64,000 bases of DNA. It comes from Microcaldota archaeon. Lineage in GTDB: Archaea; Micrarchaeota; Micrarchaeia; Norongarragalinales; SBBD01. Positions 9,786 through 18,529 of this stretch are shown one piece after another. The notes under the pieces were generated by a model. The model worked only from the letters and a program-made list of their open reading frames with translations. It had not been told where the DNA came from and searched no databases. The stretch is from contig JACRGC010000009.1 of assembly GCA_016212475.1 (NCBI GenBank), forward strand, positions 124,001-188,000, given 5' to 3'. Position numbers and translations under genes: made by a program. Numbering within the stretch: position 1 is the stretch's first letter; each line of letters begins with the position of its first letter.

Positions 9786-9802
9786 TTTTACTTAAAGTAA
9801 AA
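9786..9802. repeat. inverted repeat with 8-bp arms
   Basis: TTTTACTT and AAGTAAAA flank a single A. The repeat lies about 36-40 bp upstream of the PIN-ATPase-KH gene and could be an operator or overlap its promoter. The remainder of 9662-9837 shows no supportable gene. Confidence 0.35.
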
Positions 9803-9843
9803 CAATTTCCAAAGGAGTGTTTGTAAAATAGAGGTAAATGAAA

Positions 9844-11451
9844 ATGAAGATAATTGTGCCGGACACCGGCGTGCTAATAGATGGGCGGATTTCCGAGCTA
9901 TTTGAAAAAGGGGTAGAAAAAATCCAAATCGTTATTGCAAGATCAACAATTGCCGAACTAGAATACCAGGCAAACAGCGGCAGGGAAGTAGGCTTTGCAG
10001 GGCTTGATGAACTAAAAAAGCTGCAAAATATTGCCAAACACGGAAAAATCGACATCAGATTCGAGGGCGATCGCCCATCCGCATTTGAAATCAAAAATGC
10101 GCGTTTTGGCGAAATAGATTCCAAAATACGCGGCCTTGCAAAGGATTTAGGCGCAACCCTAATGACAACCGATGCTGTCCAAAGCAGGGTTGCTTCCGCC
10201 GAAGGAATAATTGTTGAATACCTAAAGCCAATCATAATGGAAGTCAAGCTCTCATTCACAAAATATTTCGATCACAAAAACACGCTTTCCGTTCATTTGA
10301 AGGAAAACTGCCCTCCAAGGGCAAAAATTGGGCTTCCGGGCGAATTTGAATTAACCGAACTTTCACAAAAGCTCCTTACAAGGGATGAAATTGAGCAGAT
10401 GGTAAAGGAAGCAATTGAATTTTCCAAAAGGAATGAAAAAAGCTTCATTGAAATCGACAAGAAGGGCGCAACGGTTTTGCAAATCAATGATTACCGTGTA
10501 ACATTCACGCGTCCGCCATTTTCAGAAGGATTTGAGCTTACGCTTGTTAGGCCAATTGCCAAAAAATCAATTGAAGATTATGAAATCTCCGAAGAGCTTT
10601 TTTCGCGCCTTCATTCGCACGCAGAAGGGATTTTGATTGCGGGCCCGCCGGGCTCTGGGAAATCAACCATTGCAACCGCCCTAGCCGAATACTACTCCCA
10701 AAACAAGAAAATAGTCAAAACGCTTGAACAGCCGCGCGATTTGCAGGTAAGCAAGGAAATCACCCAATACGCTCCTCTTGAAGGTTCATTTGTGCAGGCT
10801 GCAGACATTTTGCTATTGGTCCGCCCGGATTACACGATTTATGATGAAGTTAGAAAGCCTGATGATTTCCACACATTTTCAGATCTTCGTTTGGCAGGAG
10901 TTGGGATGATTGGGGTTGTGCACGCATCCAAGCCAATTGATGCTGTCCAGCGATTCATTGGAAAGATCGATTTGGGCTTGATTCCGCAAGTAATCGACAC
11001 GATTCTTTTCATCCAAAAAGGCAAAATTGCAAAAGTTTTCGAGCTTGCCTTTGTAATGAAAGTGCCCTCCGGAATGTTTGAAAAGGACCTTTCTAGGCCG
11101 GTAATTGAAGTTCGCGATTTTGAAACCAAGCAATCAGAATATGAAATCTACAAATTCGGCGAGGAAACGGTTGTTTTCCCCCTGAAAAACCATGAGCGGA
11201 AATCGGGCAAGCATGGCTCACGCGGAAATTATTCGGATGATTTTGAAAGCAATTCCAAGCCGGTTGATGAGCAAAAAATCGTTCGCATCCTAAATGCCGA
11301 GGTTGAAAAATACGACTACGAAGTTTCGCACGGAAAACTGATCCTGTACGTCCCGGAGCACCATTTTGCTAGGGTAATTGGAAAGAAGGGAGCAAGGATC
11401 ACCACTCTTGAAAAGAAGCTTGGAATGCGCATTGATGTAAAGAAAACTTGA
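9844..11451 (+). CDS. PIN domain - ATPase - KH domain protein (PINc/VapC-family ATPase)
   Basis: About 535 residues with three recognisable parts. An N-terminal PIN nuclease-like domain has acidic residues in VPDTGVLIDGR and LMTTDA. A central PilT/VirB11-related P-loop ATPase has Walker A AGPPGSGKST, an acidic IYDEVRKPDD Walker B-like segment and a GVVHAS motif. A C-terminal KH RNA-binding domain contains RVIGKKGARITTLE. This architecture is the widespread archaeal COG1855 family, whose role is unsettled but is thought to involve RNA. The ATG at 9844 leaves 8 nt after the GAGGT ribosome binding site; the ATG at 9838 would leave 2. Confidence 0.88.
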   Translation: MKIIVPDTGVLIDGRISELFEKGVEKIQIVIARSTIAELEYQANSGREVGFAGLDELKKLQNIAKHGKIDIRFEGDRPSAFEIKNARFGEIDSKIRGLAKDLGATLMTTDAVQSRVASAEGIIVEYLKPIIMEVKLSFTKYFDHKNTLSVHLKENCPPRAKIGLPGEFELTELSQKLLTRDEIEQMVKEAIEFSKRNEKSFIEIDKKGATVLQINDYRVTFTRPPFSEGFELTLVRPIAKKSIEDYEISEELFSRLHSHAEGILIAGPPGSGKSTIATALAEYYSQNKKIVKTLEQPRDLQVSKEITQYAPLEGSFVQAADILLLVRPDYTIYDEVRKPDDFHTFSDLRLAGVGMIGVVHASKPIDAVQRFIGKIDLGLIPQVIDTILFIQKGKIAKVFELAFVMKVPSGMFEKDLSRPVIEVRDFETKQSEYEIYKFGEETVVFPLKNHERKSGKHGSRGNYSDDFESNSKPVDEQKIVRILNAEVEKYDYEVSHGKLILYVPEHHFARVIGKKGARITTLEKKLGMRIDVKKT

Positions 11452-11524
11452 ATCAGTTAACGTTTGTGCCTAATTATCGTATTTCCCAGCTTTTTGTTTT
11501 CAATTTTTATTATTTCCCAAATTT

Positions 11525-13234
11525 TCAGCCATCCAGCCTATACCTTTTCATCACATGCCGATAAATTCTCCTCCAGAAAAAGTGGTTGATTGCAAAAATC
11601 ATAAGCACCATTGCAAAAAGCCCAAGGAAAAGAAGTTTTGCCTGAACCTCCGGCGAAATGGTTGTTGAATACGTAACCCCGCTTATGAATGCGCCAATCC
11701 CTTCCACTTGGCAAATCCCATTTTCGCAGCCGCTATATTTTACAAATTCTGCAACAACCAGCGCGTTCCATCCGCCTCCGAATGCAATTACGCTCCCAGT
11801 GATTAGCGAAGGAAGCATTGCCGGGATCAAAACCCGCCGGTAGTAGAGCAATTTGCCAACTCCGAATGATTCGGCTGCCTCATCAATATCATTAGGGAGG
11901 CTTTTCACGCCCGCCATTGCATTGAACAAAATATACCATTGCATTCCGGTTGTGATCAAAAGTATGCTTGCAAATTCCAAGCTTCCTGTAAGCGTTAGGG
12001 CAAGCAGAATCATTGCAGGGAAAAGCGCAGGTGCAGGAATTGCCGCAGCTATTTCAAAAAACGGAATTAGGTATTTTTGCGAATCCCTATTTCTCATGAT
12101 ATAGATTGCAGTTGGAACTGTCCAGATAAATGAAATTGCAAATGCCGCAAGCAGCCTAATTAGGGAAAGCAAAAGCAATTTTGGGATTTCAATAGCTTCT
12201 TTTGGAATCGGGTTGGAAGCAATTGAATATGAAAATGTCATAATTGACCAAATAAGTTCGGCAGCAATCCCAAAAACAACCAGCAAAACCGCATACCTGA
12301 TGAGTTTTTCCGCCATCCTAAAAGTTTTGCTCTCCTTGTTTTTGCTATAGAACCAGTCATTTATCCTTTCAAGGTCGTCCAATATCACATTGAATGCCGA
12401 TGTTAGCATTTTCCTAGTCGAAGTCATTGCCGGCGACCATTTATAGAACCTATAAACCATGCTCTTTGGCCTTTGCGCATACCCCGAATCATACTTGAAT
12501 TTTTCAGCCCATATGCTTAAGGGGCGCCAAATCATCAAATCCATGGAAATAATTATCACAATCAAAACTGCAAGGCCTGCAAACGAATCCGCAAGATTTC
12601 CCTTTGAAATCGTTTCTAGCAAATAGCTCCCAATCCCTGGCAGTTTATGCGTGTTCGATCCAAGAGAAATGATTTCACTTGCAAGCAGGAAATACCATCC
12701 GCCAGCCCATGAAACCATCGAATTATAGACGAGTTTTGGGACGGTTGCTGGCAATATGAGATTCTTGAACCGCAGGAATTTTTTCATCCCAAAAGCACTG
12801 ACTGCATTTGAAATATCCTTTGGAATTCCAATTATCGCCTCATATACCCCAAAAGTCATGTTCCATGCCATGCTAGTAAAGATCAAAAATATGGATGCGA
12901 TTTCAATCCCAATCACATTTCCTTGGAAGGCATTGACAAAAAAGAAAATTGCAGCAGGAAAAAACCCAAGAATCGGGATTGATTGGAGCACATCGAGCAC
13001 CGGCACAAGGATTTTCCCGGTTTTTAGCCTTGTCGCCGCGTAGTACCCATAAAGGATTGCAAAAACCAGCGCTGCTAGGTATGCAATCAGCATCCTATAC
13101 AGGGAATAAAACGCCAAAATTGGCAGGGTCAAAAGCTTTGGCTCTATGCTAAACCCGGCCCTTCCTATGAAAAATAGCGCAAAAAGCAGCGCCAAAATCG
13201 CCGCCACCTGCCAAATTTTAAGTTTTATAACCAT
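11525..13234 (-). CDS. ABC transporter permease with two fused permease domains
   Basis: 569 residues carrying two tandem BPD-type permease domains, roughly 12 membrane helices in all. Each half has an EAA-type loop that contacts the ATPase: AVSAFGMKKFLRFKNLILPA in the first and EAAESFGVGKLLYYRRVLIPA in the second. This duplicated arrangement matches the anion/sulfonate/nitrate-type permeases of COG4986. No ATPase or substrate-binding protein gene lies next to it, so partners must be elsewhere and the substrate cannot be inferred. Confidence 0.85.
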   Translation of the reverse strand: MVIKLKIWQVAAILALLFALFFIGRAGFSIEPKLLTLPILAFYSLYRMLIAYLAALVFAILYGYYAATRLKTGKILVPVLDVLQSIPILGFFPAAIFFFVNAFQGNVIGIEIASIFLIFTSMAWNMTFGVYEAIIGIPKDISNAVSAFGMKKFLRFKNLILPATVPKLVYNSMVSWAGGWYFLLASEIISLGSNTHKLPGIGSYLLETISKGNLADSFAGLAVLIVIIISMDLMIWRPLSIWAEKFKYDSGYAQRPKSMVYRFYKWSPAMTSTRKMLTSAFNVILDDLERINDWFYSKNKESKTFRMAEKLIRYAVLLVVFGIAAELIWSIMTFSYSIASNPIPKEAIEIPKLLLLSLIRLLAAFAISFIWTVPTAIYIMRNRDSQKYLIPFFEIAAAIPAPALFPAMILLALTLTGSLEFASILLITTGMQWYILFNAMAGVKSLPNDIDEAAESFGVGKLLYYRRVLIPAMLPSLITGSVIAFGGGWNALVVAEFVKYSGCENGICQVEGIGAFISGVTYSTTISPEVQAKLLFLGLFAMVLMIFAINHFFWRRIYRHVMKRYRLDG

Positions 13235-13334
13235 TTTCCAAAATCCCTCCGAATTTGCTTCCCTTCTAGTATTATGGCAACTGATTTAAATTAACGCATC
13301 CAAAATGAATCCCTCTTATTTCGAGGTGTTGTTA

Positions 13335-13736
13335 ATGAAAATAGTTGGCGGAATTGTCACAAAGACAAGTGCGGAAAAATACGTTGAAGAAGTCGTGCAA
13401 AGCAACCTTAACCTGAACCTTGATGTGCAATCAGTTGCCTTCAAAGGCAGAAACCTTTCCGTGAAATACTCCTATACCATCGATTATCGCGAAAAGCAGG
13501 CAAAGATGGTAATTGAAGGCGAAGTTTACATGCAAGATACTGACAAGGCAATGAAGGAATTCGAGGAAAAATGGAAAAAGAGCAAGACAATCGAGCAAAC
13601 CGTTGCAAAAACAATTCTTGATTCGGTAATGTATACCTCTTCAGCAATTGGCACGCTTCTTGCGTTTTCAATTGGAGTCCCAGCGCCCCTCACCCCATCA
13701 AGAGTTGCAGAGGCTGGCAAAGTTTCCGCAGGTTAA
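13335..13736 (+). CDS. conserved small protein, possibly SecB-like
   Basis: 133 residues starting at the ATG preceded by a clear GAGGTG ribosome binding site 6 nt upstream; an ATG at 13305 is less likely. The alternating N-terminal pattern (LNLNLDVQSVAFKGRNLSV, then YSYTIDY and MVIEGEVYM) predicts antiparallel beta strands, and the end (IGTLLAFSIGVPAPLTPSRV) resembles the C-terminal helix and Pro-Leu-Pro tail of SecB-type chaperones. That relationship is tentative. The next gene downstream is the beta-CASP nuclease, 41 bp away, probably in the same transcript. Confidence 0.55.
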   Translation: MKIVGGIVTKTSAEKYVEEVVQSNLNLNLDVQSVAFKGRNLSVKYSYTIDYREKQAKMVIEGEVYMQDTDKAMKEFEEKWKKSKTIEQTVAKTILDSVMYTSSAIGTLLAFSIGVPAPLTPSRVAEAGKVSAG

Positions 13737-13777
13737 TTTTTACGCTTTTTTTATTTTCTTAATTTTTTGGTGATTAT

Positions 13778-15097
13778 ACGCAAATTTCTTTCCTTGGCGC
13801 CTCATCTGAAATCGGAAGAAGCTGTTTTCTTTTGGAAGGCAGGCAAAATATCCTCCTGGACTGCGGGGTCAAGCTGAAGAGCAAAAAAGAGGAATTTCCT
13901 CTCCTTGAAAATTCGCAGATCAAAACCCTTGACAAAGTGATCCTTTCGCATGCGCATATGGACCATTCGGGCTACCTTCCCGCACTTTATGCGTCCGGCT
14001 ATAGGGGCAAGGTCGCGCTGACAAAGCCAACGCGCGATCTTATCCAAATCCTCCTTGCTGATTATTTAAAAATCAATGCTGGTTTTGCGCCGTACGATGA
14101 CCGCGATATAAACCATCTCCTGAAAAACACGGATCTTTTGGAGTTCAATGAATTCGACTCAAAAAAACAAATAAGATTCCAGCCAGCCGGCCACATCCTT
14201 GGAGCTGCAATCACTGAAATTTTCGAGGAAAAAAAGGTCATTTACACGGGGGATATCAACATACGCGACTCAAGGCTTGTTGATGGCGCAAAATTTTCCG
14301 ATCTGGAGGGCGAAACCCTCATAATCGAGAGCACATACGGCGGAAAGCACGATTCCCACCCGGCTGCCAAGGATTCCGCAAACACATTCATTGAAAGCAT
14401 CCAGGCTACACTCCAAAAAAACGGCTCCGTCATAATTCCGACATTTGCAACAGGGCGGGGCCAGGAAGTGCTATTCATTTTGGAAAATTACATGCGATCA
14501 GGCAAATTGGAAAAAGTGCCGATCTACATCGATGGGATGGTCAAGAAAATGCTTAAAGTTTACCGCCACAACGCAATTTACCTAAAGGATGAAATCAAGC
14601 GAAGAATCCTAACTTCCGATGACGATCCATTCAAATCCCCCCACTACCAGCTCCCAAAATCAAAAGATAGGCGGGATGTTTCGGAGGGAGGGAAATGCAT
14701 AATTGTAACAACTTCTGGCATGCTAAACGGCGGCCCGGTTCTTTCTTATTTGGATAACATGGGCATGAACAAGAAAAACAAACTGATATTCACGGGCTAC
14801 CAAGCCGAAGGAACTCCCGGAAGATCCCTTCTTGATGGTTCGCGCATTCTAAATTTAGACAACCGGAAAATAGAGCTGGATTTGGAAATCGAGCAAGCTA
14901 GGCTTTCTGGCCACTCCGACCATCGCGAGCTTTTGCAGGTTGTGCGCGCGGTAAAAGGCCTTCAAAAGGTTTTCATTGTGCACGGCGAAGGGGAAAAGCT
15001 AATCGATTTCAAAAAAGGCATAGAGCAGCAGGCGCAAAAGGACAAAAAGCAAATTGAAGTAATAATCCCAAAGGTTGGCGAAACTTTCGAATTGTAA
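13778..15097 (+). CDS. beta-CASP metallo-beta-lactamase ribonuclease (archaeal RNase J / aCPSF2-like), apparent ACG start
   Basis: About 439 residues. It has the metallo-beta-lactamase zinc motif SHAHMDHSG, AGHILGAA and YTGDINIRDSRL, and the beta-CASP motifs including LSGHSDHRE and FIVHGEGE. There are no N-terminal KH domains, which fits the short archaeal RNase J or aCPSF2 class that processes RNA ends. The first conventional start codon (TTG, 13832) would cut off the conserved opening strand. Reading upstream in frame gives QISFLGASSEIGRSCFLLE, the normal N-terminus of the family, preceded by ACG at 13778 with GGTGAT at 13769-13774. A stop at 13760 closes the frame. I infer initiation at ACG, or an ATG-to-ACG change or error. 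Confidence 0.85.
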   Translation, partial: TQISFLGASSEIGRSCFLLEGRQNILLDCGVKLKSKKEEFPLLENSQIKTLDKVILSHAHMDHSGYLPALYASGYRGKVALTKPTRDLIQILLADYLKINAGFAPYDDRDINHLLKNTDLLEFNEFDSKKQIRFQPAGHILGAAITEIFEEKKVIYTGDINIRDSRLVDGAKFSDLEGETLIIESTYGGKHDSHPAAKDSANTFIESIQATLQKNGSVIIPTFATGRGQEVLFILENYMRSGKLEKVPIYIDGMVKKMLKVYRHNAIYLKDEIKRRILTSDDDPFKSPHYQLPKSKDRRDVSEGGKCIIVTTSGMLNGGPVLSYLDNMGMNKKNKLIFTGYQAEGTPGRSLLDGSRILNLDNRKIELDLEIEQARLSGHSDHRELLQVVRAVKGLQKVFIVHGEGEKLIDFKKGIEQQAQKDKKQIEVIIPKVGETFEL

Positions 15098-15160
15098 ATT
15101 TCACTCAAAAACTCCCGCTATTTTCTGCAATTTTCTTCATTCGAAAAGACCCCTAGAAAG

Positions 15161-15172
15161 CTTTAAATTCTT
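15161..15172 (+). promoter_or_regulatory. TATA box of the AbrB-VapC pair
   Basis: The run AGCTTTAAATTC upstream of the antitoxin gene matches an archaeal TATA box. Spacing predicts a start near 15188, just before the GGTGAG ribosome binding site at 15193-15198. Confidence 0.45.
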
Positions 15173-15201
15173 TCATTATAATGTATTATAATGGTGAGAA
15201 T

Positions 15202-15411
15202 ATGGCAGAAATTTTTATCTCAAAAATCCGGCCAATTGGCACATCACTTGGGATAATCATACCAAACGAAATCCTAAAGGAAGAAAAACTTGTTTCCGGA
15301 AATGATGTCAAGTTCACTATAATTAAGCAGGATTTTAAACTACTCGAAAGGATGTTTGGATCTGCAAAAAATGCAAAGGAATTCTCAAGGGAAAAACAAG
15401 ATAGATATTAG
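15202..15411 (+). CDS. AbrB/SpoVT-type antitoxin
   Basis: 69 residues starting at the ATG behind GGTGAG; the ATG at 15181 lies upstream of that site and is rejected. The N-terminal half (ISKIRPIGTSLGIIIPNEIL, then EEKLVSGNDVKFTII) is a swapped-hairpin AbrB DNA-binding fold; the C-terminal tail (LLERMFGSAKNAKEFSREKQ) probably wraps the toxin. The PIN toxin gene follows 8 bp later. The pair is a type II toxin-antitoxin module, with the antitoxin expected to repress its own promoter. Confidence 0.75.
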   Translation: MAEIFISKIRPIGTSLGIIIPNEILKEEKLVSGNDVKFTIIKQDFKLLERMFGSAKNAKEFSREKQDRY

Positions 15412-15419
15412 GGGATTTT

Positions 15420-15797
15420 ATGGCATTTATCGATTCATGGGCATGGATTGAAATGTTCCGTGGAACGGAAAAAGGAGCAAAGGTTAGGGAAATAATAAAA
15501 AATGAGAAAAACCTTGTCAGTTCGCTTACCCTTGCGGAAATTTCGTTTTGGAGCTTAAAAAGCGGCTTTGATCCAGAGCAATATTTGCAAGTTGTAAAGG
15601 AAAATTCAACTGTAATCGATGTAGATCAAAAAACAGCCGAAATAGCTGGAAAAAGCCTGATTTCCCTTAGGAAAAAATCCCCCGGCATAGGCATGATCGA
15701 TGCAATTATTTATTCCCAATCGTTGCTATCCCATTTAGACTTGCTTACGGGAGATTCTGATTTCAAGAATTTAAGCGGGGTTGAATTTATCGGTTAA
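15420..15797 (+). CDS. vapC: VapC-type PIN domain toxin (ribonuclease)
   Basis: 125 residues with the conserved PIN acidic residues: MAFIDSWAW at the N-terminus, SLTLAEISFW in the middle, and IGMIDAIIY and LLTGDSDF near the C-terminus. VapC toxins are Mg-dependent ribonucleases, often against tRNA or rRNA. It sits directly behind its AbrB-type antitoxin with a GGGGATTTT leader. Its last 4 bp overlap the end of the convergent tryptophanase gene. Confidence 0.85.
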   Translation: MAFIDSWAWIEMFRGTEKGAKVREIIKNEKNLVSSLTLAEISFWSLKSGFDPEQYLQVVKENSTVIDVDQKTAEIAGKSLISLRKKSPGIGMIDAIIYSQSLLSHLDLLTGDSDFKNLSGVEFIG

Positions 15798-17164
15798 AGT
15801 TTTTCATATTTGGCTGTAAAATGCCTCAGACTTTTCGCTTCATAAGTCATTTTCAGCCCCTTTAGCTTATCCCTTCTTTTGTAAATGTTGATTAGGGCCC
15901 TTGCAACAACATCCATATGCCTATTCGTGTAAGCCCTTCTTGGGATTGCAAGCCTTAGCAATTCTAATTTTGGATAAACCGCCTTTCCATTTTCAGTTTT
16001 TCCAAACGTTGCCGTTCCAATCTCAACCCCCCTTACGCCTGCCTCGCAATAAAGCTCGCATCCAAGCGCCTGCGCTGGAAACTGCGATTGCGGGATATTT
16101 GGCAGGAATTTTTTCGCATCCACATAAATTGCATGCCCGCCAAATGGCAAAACCATCGGAACTCCTCCTTCCTTTAACTTATCCCCCAAATACTGCGTTT
16201 GCCCAATTCTGTTTTTCAAATAATCCTCCTGCAAAGCTTCCATAACTCCGATTGCAACCGCTTCCAAATCCCTGCAAGCAAGCCCCCCGTAGGATGTAAA
16301 CCCTTCAATCAAAATCAGCTTTTCGCGCACAATTTCCAATAGCGCATCATCATTAAATGCAAGGGCTCCTCCGATATTCACAAGCCCATCCTTTTTGGCT
16401 GAAAATGTGCACCCATCCGCCAAAGCAAACATTTCCCTAGCTATTTCAAGGGGAGTTTTGTTTTCATATCCTTTCTCGCGCATTTTTATGAAATACGAAT
16501 TCTCTGCGTATCTGCAAGCATCAATGAAAAATGGGATTTTATTTTCCCTTGCAATTTTGCTAACCGCCTTTAAATTTTCCATTGAAACCGGCTGGCCCCC
16601 TCCCGCATTATTTGTAACCGTCATCAAAATCAATGGGATATTCTTTCCTTCCTTTTTTATGCACTCCTTCAATTTTTCCAAATCCATGTTCCCCTTGAAT
16701 GGCAATATTTTTTCAGTATCATACGCTTCTTCAATCACCAAATTAAGTGCAATTCCGCCGTTGCTTTCGACATTTGCCCGAGTAGTATCAAAATGCGAAT
16801 TTGCAGGAACGACATTCCCCTTCTTTACAATAGATGAAAAAAGCAAATTCTCAGACGCCCTTCCTTGATGCGTTGGCAAAATGTGCCTGTATCCGAATAT
16901 TCCCCTAAGCACATCTTCAAAATGCTTATAGTTGCGCGATCCAGCGTACGCCTGGTTTCCCATCATAATGCCTGCCCATTGGCTATCGCTCATTGCAGAT
17001 GTTCCAGAATCCGTCAAAAGATCTATGTAGACATCCTCCGCGTCTATGCAAAACAAATTATAATGCCCCTTCTTGATTGCCTCCTCCCTATATTTCCTGT
17101 CAGTAATTTTCAAATTCTCAACCATCTTGATCCTGAATGGTTCTGCCAAATATTCATCTTCCAT
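15794..17164 (-). CDS. tnaA: tryptophan indole-lyase (tryptophanase), beta-eliminating lyase family
   Basis: 456 residues, colinear with bacterial tryptophanase and tyrosine phenol-lyase from AEPFRIKMVE to LRHFTAKYEKL. The PLP-binding lysine lies in SAKKDGLVNIGG. Two positions that separate the enzymes read as tryptophanase: Asp in SHFDTTR (Thr in tyrosine phenol-lyase) and His in LRHFTAKY (Phe in tyrosine phenol-lyase). The predicted reaction is tryptophan to indole, pyruvate and ammonia. No tnaB-type permease or TnaC-like leader is seen. It stands alone between a toxin gene and a divergent sugar kinase, and horizontal acquisition from bacteria is likely. Confidence 0.88.
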   Translation of the reverse strand: MEDEYLAEPFRIKMVENLKITDRKYREEAIKKGHYNLFCIDAEDVYIDLLTDSGTSAMSDSQWAGIMMGNQAYAGSRNYKHFEDVLRGIFGYRHILPTHQGRASENLLFSSIVKKGNVVPANSHFDTTRANVESNGGIALNLVIEEAYDTEKILPFKGNMDLEKLKECIKKEGKNIPLILMTVTNNAGGGQPVSMENLKAVSKIARENKIPFFIDACRYAENSYFIKMREKGYENKTPLEIAREMFALADGCTFSAKKDGLVNIGGALAFNDDALLEIVREKLILIEGFTSYGGLACRDLEAVAIGVMEALQEDYLKNRIGQTQYLGDKLKEGGVPMVLPFGGHAIYVDAKKFLPNIPQSQFPAQALGCELYCEAGVRGVEIGTATFGKTENGKAVYPKLELLRLAIPRRAYTNRHMDVVARALINIYKRRDKLKGLKMTYEAKSLRHFTAKYEKL

Positions 17165-17237
17165 TTATGATTCCCCTCAATCTACCTTTTGATCTCTTCA
17201 ATTTAAAATCATTCTTTGCGATACAATTAGGATTCAA

Positions 17238-18137
17238 ATGATACTAGCAACCGGAACTGTGGCTCTTGACACCACAAGAACCCCCTTCAAAACCGTTGAA
17301 CGCGTGCTTGGAGGCTCTGCTAGCTTTTTTTCACTTTCCGCAAGATTTTTTTCAGAAGTTTCAATAGTTGCAGCTGTTGGCAATGATTTTCCTGCCTCTT
17401 ATTGGCAATCGCTTGAAAATTCCGGTGTAAACCTATCCGGCCTTCAAAAAATCAAGGATGCAAAAACATTCTTTTTCGATTCCACTTTCTCTTTTGATAT
17501 GTATTCGAGAACAGCCAACAAAACCGAGCTTAATGTTGTTGAAACCTTCACTCCCCACATACCCGATTCGCTAAAGCAATCGGAATACATTTACCTAGGA
17601 ACGCTCACTCCGGAAAAACAATTAGCTGTCCTTCGCGAATTTAGCAACCCAAAATTTTCCATGATGGATACGATTGAATTCTACATCCAGCACTCAAAAT
17701 CCGCATTGGAAAAAACCATTTCAGAAGTAAACGGCATAGTCCTAAATGACATTGAAGCCAGGATGCTTTGCAACACCCCAAATCTCATGAAAGCAGCAAA
17801 AGCGCTTGGCAAAATGGGGCCCGAAGTTGTAATCATAAAAAAAGGCGAGCATGGAAGCATACTATTCTACAAGGACGCAGTTTTCCCAATACCCGCCTAC
17901 CCTCTAGAAAACGTGATCGACCCAACCGGCGCTGGCGATTCATTTTCCGGAGGTTTTCTTGGCCATATCGCAAGCAAAGGAAAGCTCTCGCTAGATAATC
18001 TAAAAACCGCAATGGCATACGGCAATTTGATGGGCTCATTTTGCGTTGAGGACTTTTCCGTAAGCCGGCTGCTGGCGCTAAAAAAAACTGAAATAGAAAA
18101 AAGGATGGAAAAATACCGGGAACTGACGAGATTCTGA
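17238..18137 (+). CDS. PfkB/ribokinase-family kinase
   Basis: 299 residues with the GG motif near the N-terminus (RVLGGSASFFSLSARFFSEV) and the C-terminal PfkB signature DPTGAGDSFSGGFLGH, whose Asp is the catalytic base; IIKKGEHGS is the usual nucleotide-binding strand. Members phosphorylate sugars, nucleosides or related alcohols; the substrate is not decided by these motifs. It is transcribed divergently from tryptophanase across a 73-bp gap and is not followed by a related gene. Confidence 0.8.
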   Translation: MILATGTVALDTTRTPFKTVERVLGGSASFFSLSARFFSEVSIVAAVGNDFPASYWQSLENSGVNLSGLQKIKDAKTFFFDSTFSFDMYSRTANKTELNVVETFTPHIPDSLKQSEYIYLGTLTPEKQLAVLREFSNPKFSMMDTIEFYIQHSKSALEKTISEVNGIVLNDIEARMLCNTPNLMKAAKALGKMGPEVVIIKKGEHGSILFYKDAVFPIPAYPLENVIDPTGAGDSFSGGFLGHIASKGKLSLDNLKTAMAYGNLMGSFCVEDFSVSRLLALKKTEIEKRMEKYRELTRF

Positions 18138-18242
18138 TATTTGTCCTTTTTCTACATTATTTTTTATATCCGAAAAATCCTTTTTAGTTTAACTTCCTTC
18201 TTTTACCAAATACGTATGCTATTTGTGTATATTAGCTACGCA

Positions 18243-18255
18243 ATCTATATATACT
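18243..18255 (+). promoter_or_regulatory. TATA box of the RHH/RelE pair
   Basis: CTATATATACTTC stands about 35-43 bp before the ATG at 18287, and a GGTGAT ribosome binding site (18278-18283) lies between them. The upstream 100 bp contain no gene. Confidence 0.45.
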
Positions 18256-18286
18256 TCAATGCGCATCCAATATGCATGGTGATAAA

Positions 18287-18523
18287 ATGAATATCAATAT
18301 CGGAGTGCCATACGAATCAATAATTGAAAAAGTCATACGGAAAGGATATGCCGGAAACCAAACCGAAGTGATAAGGCAAGCTCTTCTTGCATACGAACGT
18401 GAGCTTGATGAGGAAGAAGTGCTCCTTGTGAATAAGGGGGTTGAATTCGAAATGCAAGAGATCAGGTCCGGCAAGGCAAAGCTTTACTCCCTGTCTGAAA
18501 TAAAGCGCATGTTCAAGAAGTGA
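18287..18523 (+). CDS. ribbon-helix-helix antitoxin
   Basis: 78 residues starting at the ATG behind GGTGAT. The N-terminus (MNINIGVPYESIIEKVIRKG followed by NQTEVIRQALLAYERE) is a ribbon-helix-helix DNA-binding fold of the CopG/ParD kind: one beta strand, then two helices. The C-terminal part (FEMQEIRSGKAKLYSLSEIK) resembles the toxin-neutralising tail of RelB/ParD proteins. The RelE-type toxin gene follows 6 bp later. Confidence 0.75.
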   Translation: MNINIGVPYESIIEKVIRKGYAGNQTEVIRQALLAYERELDEEEVLLVNKGVEFEMQEIRSGKAKLYSLSEIKRMFKK

Positions 18524-18529
18524 TGGTGA

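Noticed and set aside
9727-9797. A short ATG frame of 16 codons before the PIN-ATPase-KH gene
   Set aside because: Too short, no ribosome binding site, and it runs into the inverted repeat at 9786-9802.
15794-17164. Tyrosine phenol-lyase as the identity of the beta-eliminating lyase
   Set aside because: The residues at the two substrate-discriminating positions are Asp and His, as in tryptophanase, not Thr and Phe.
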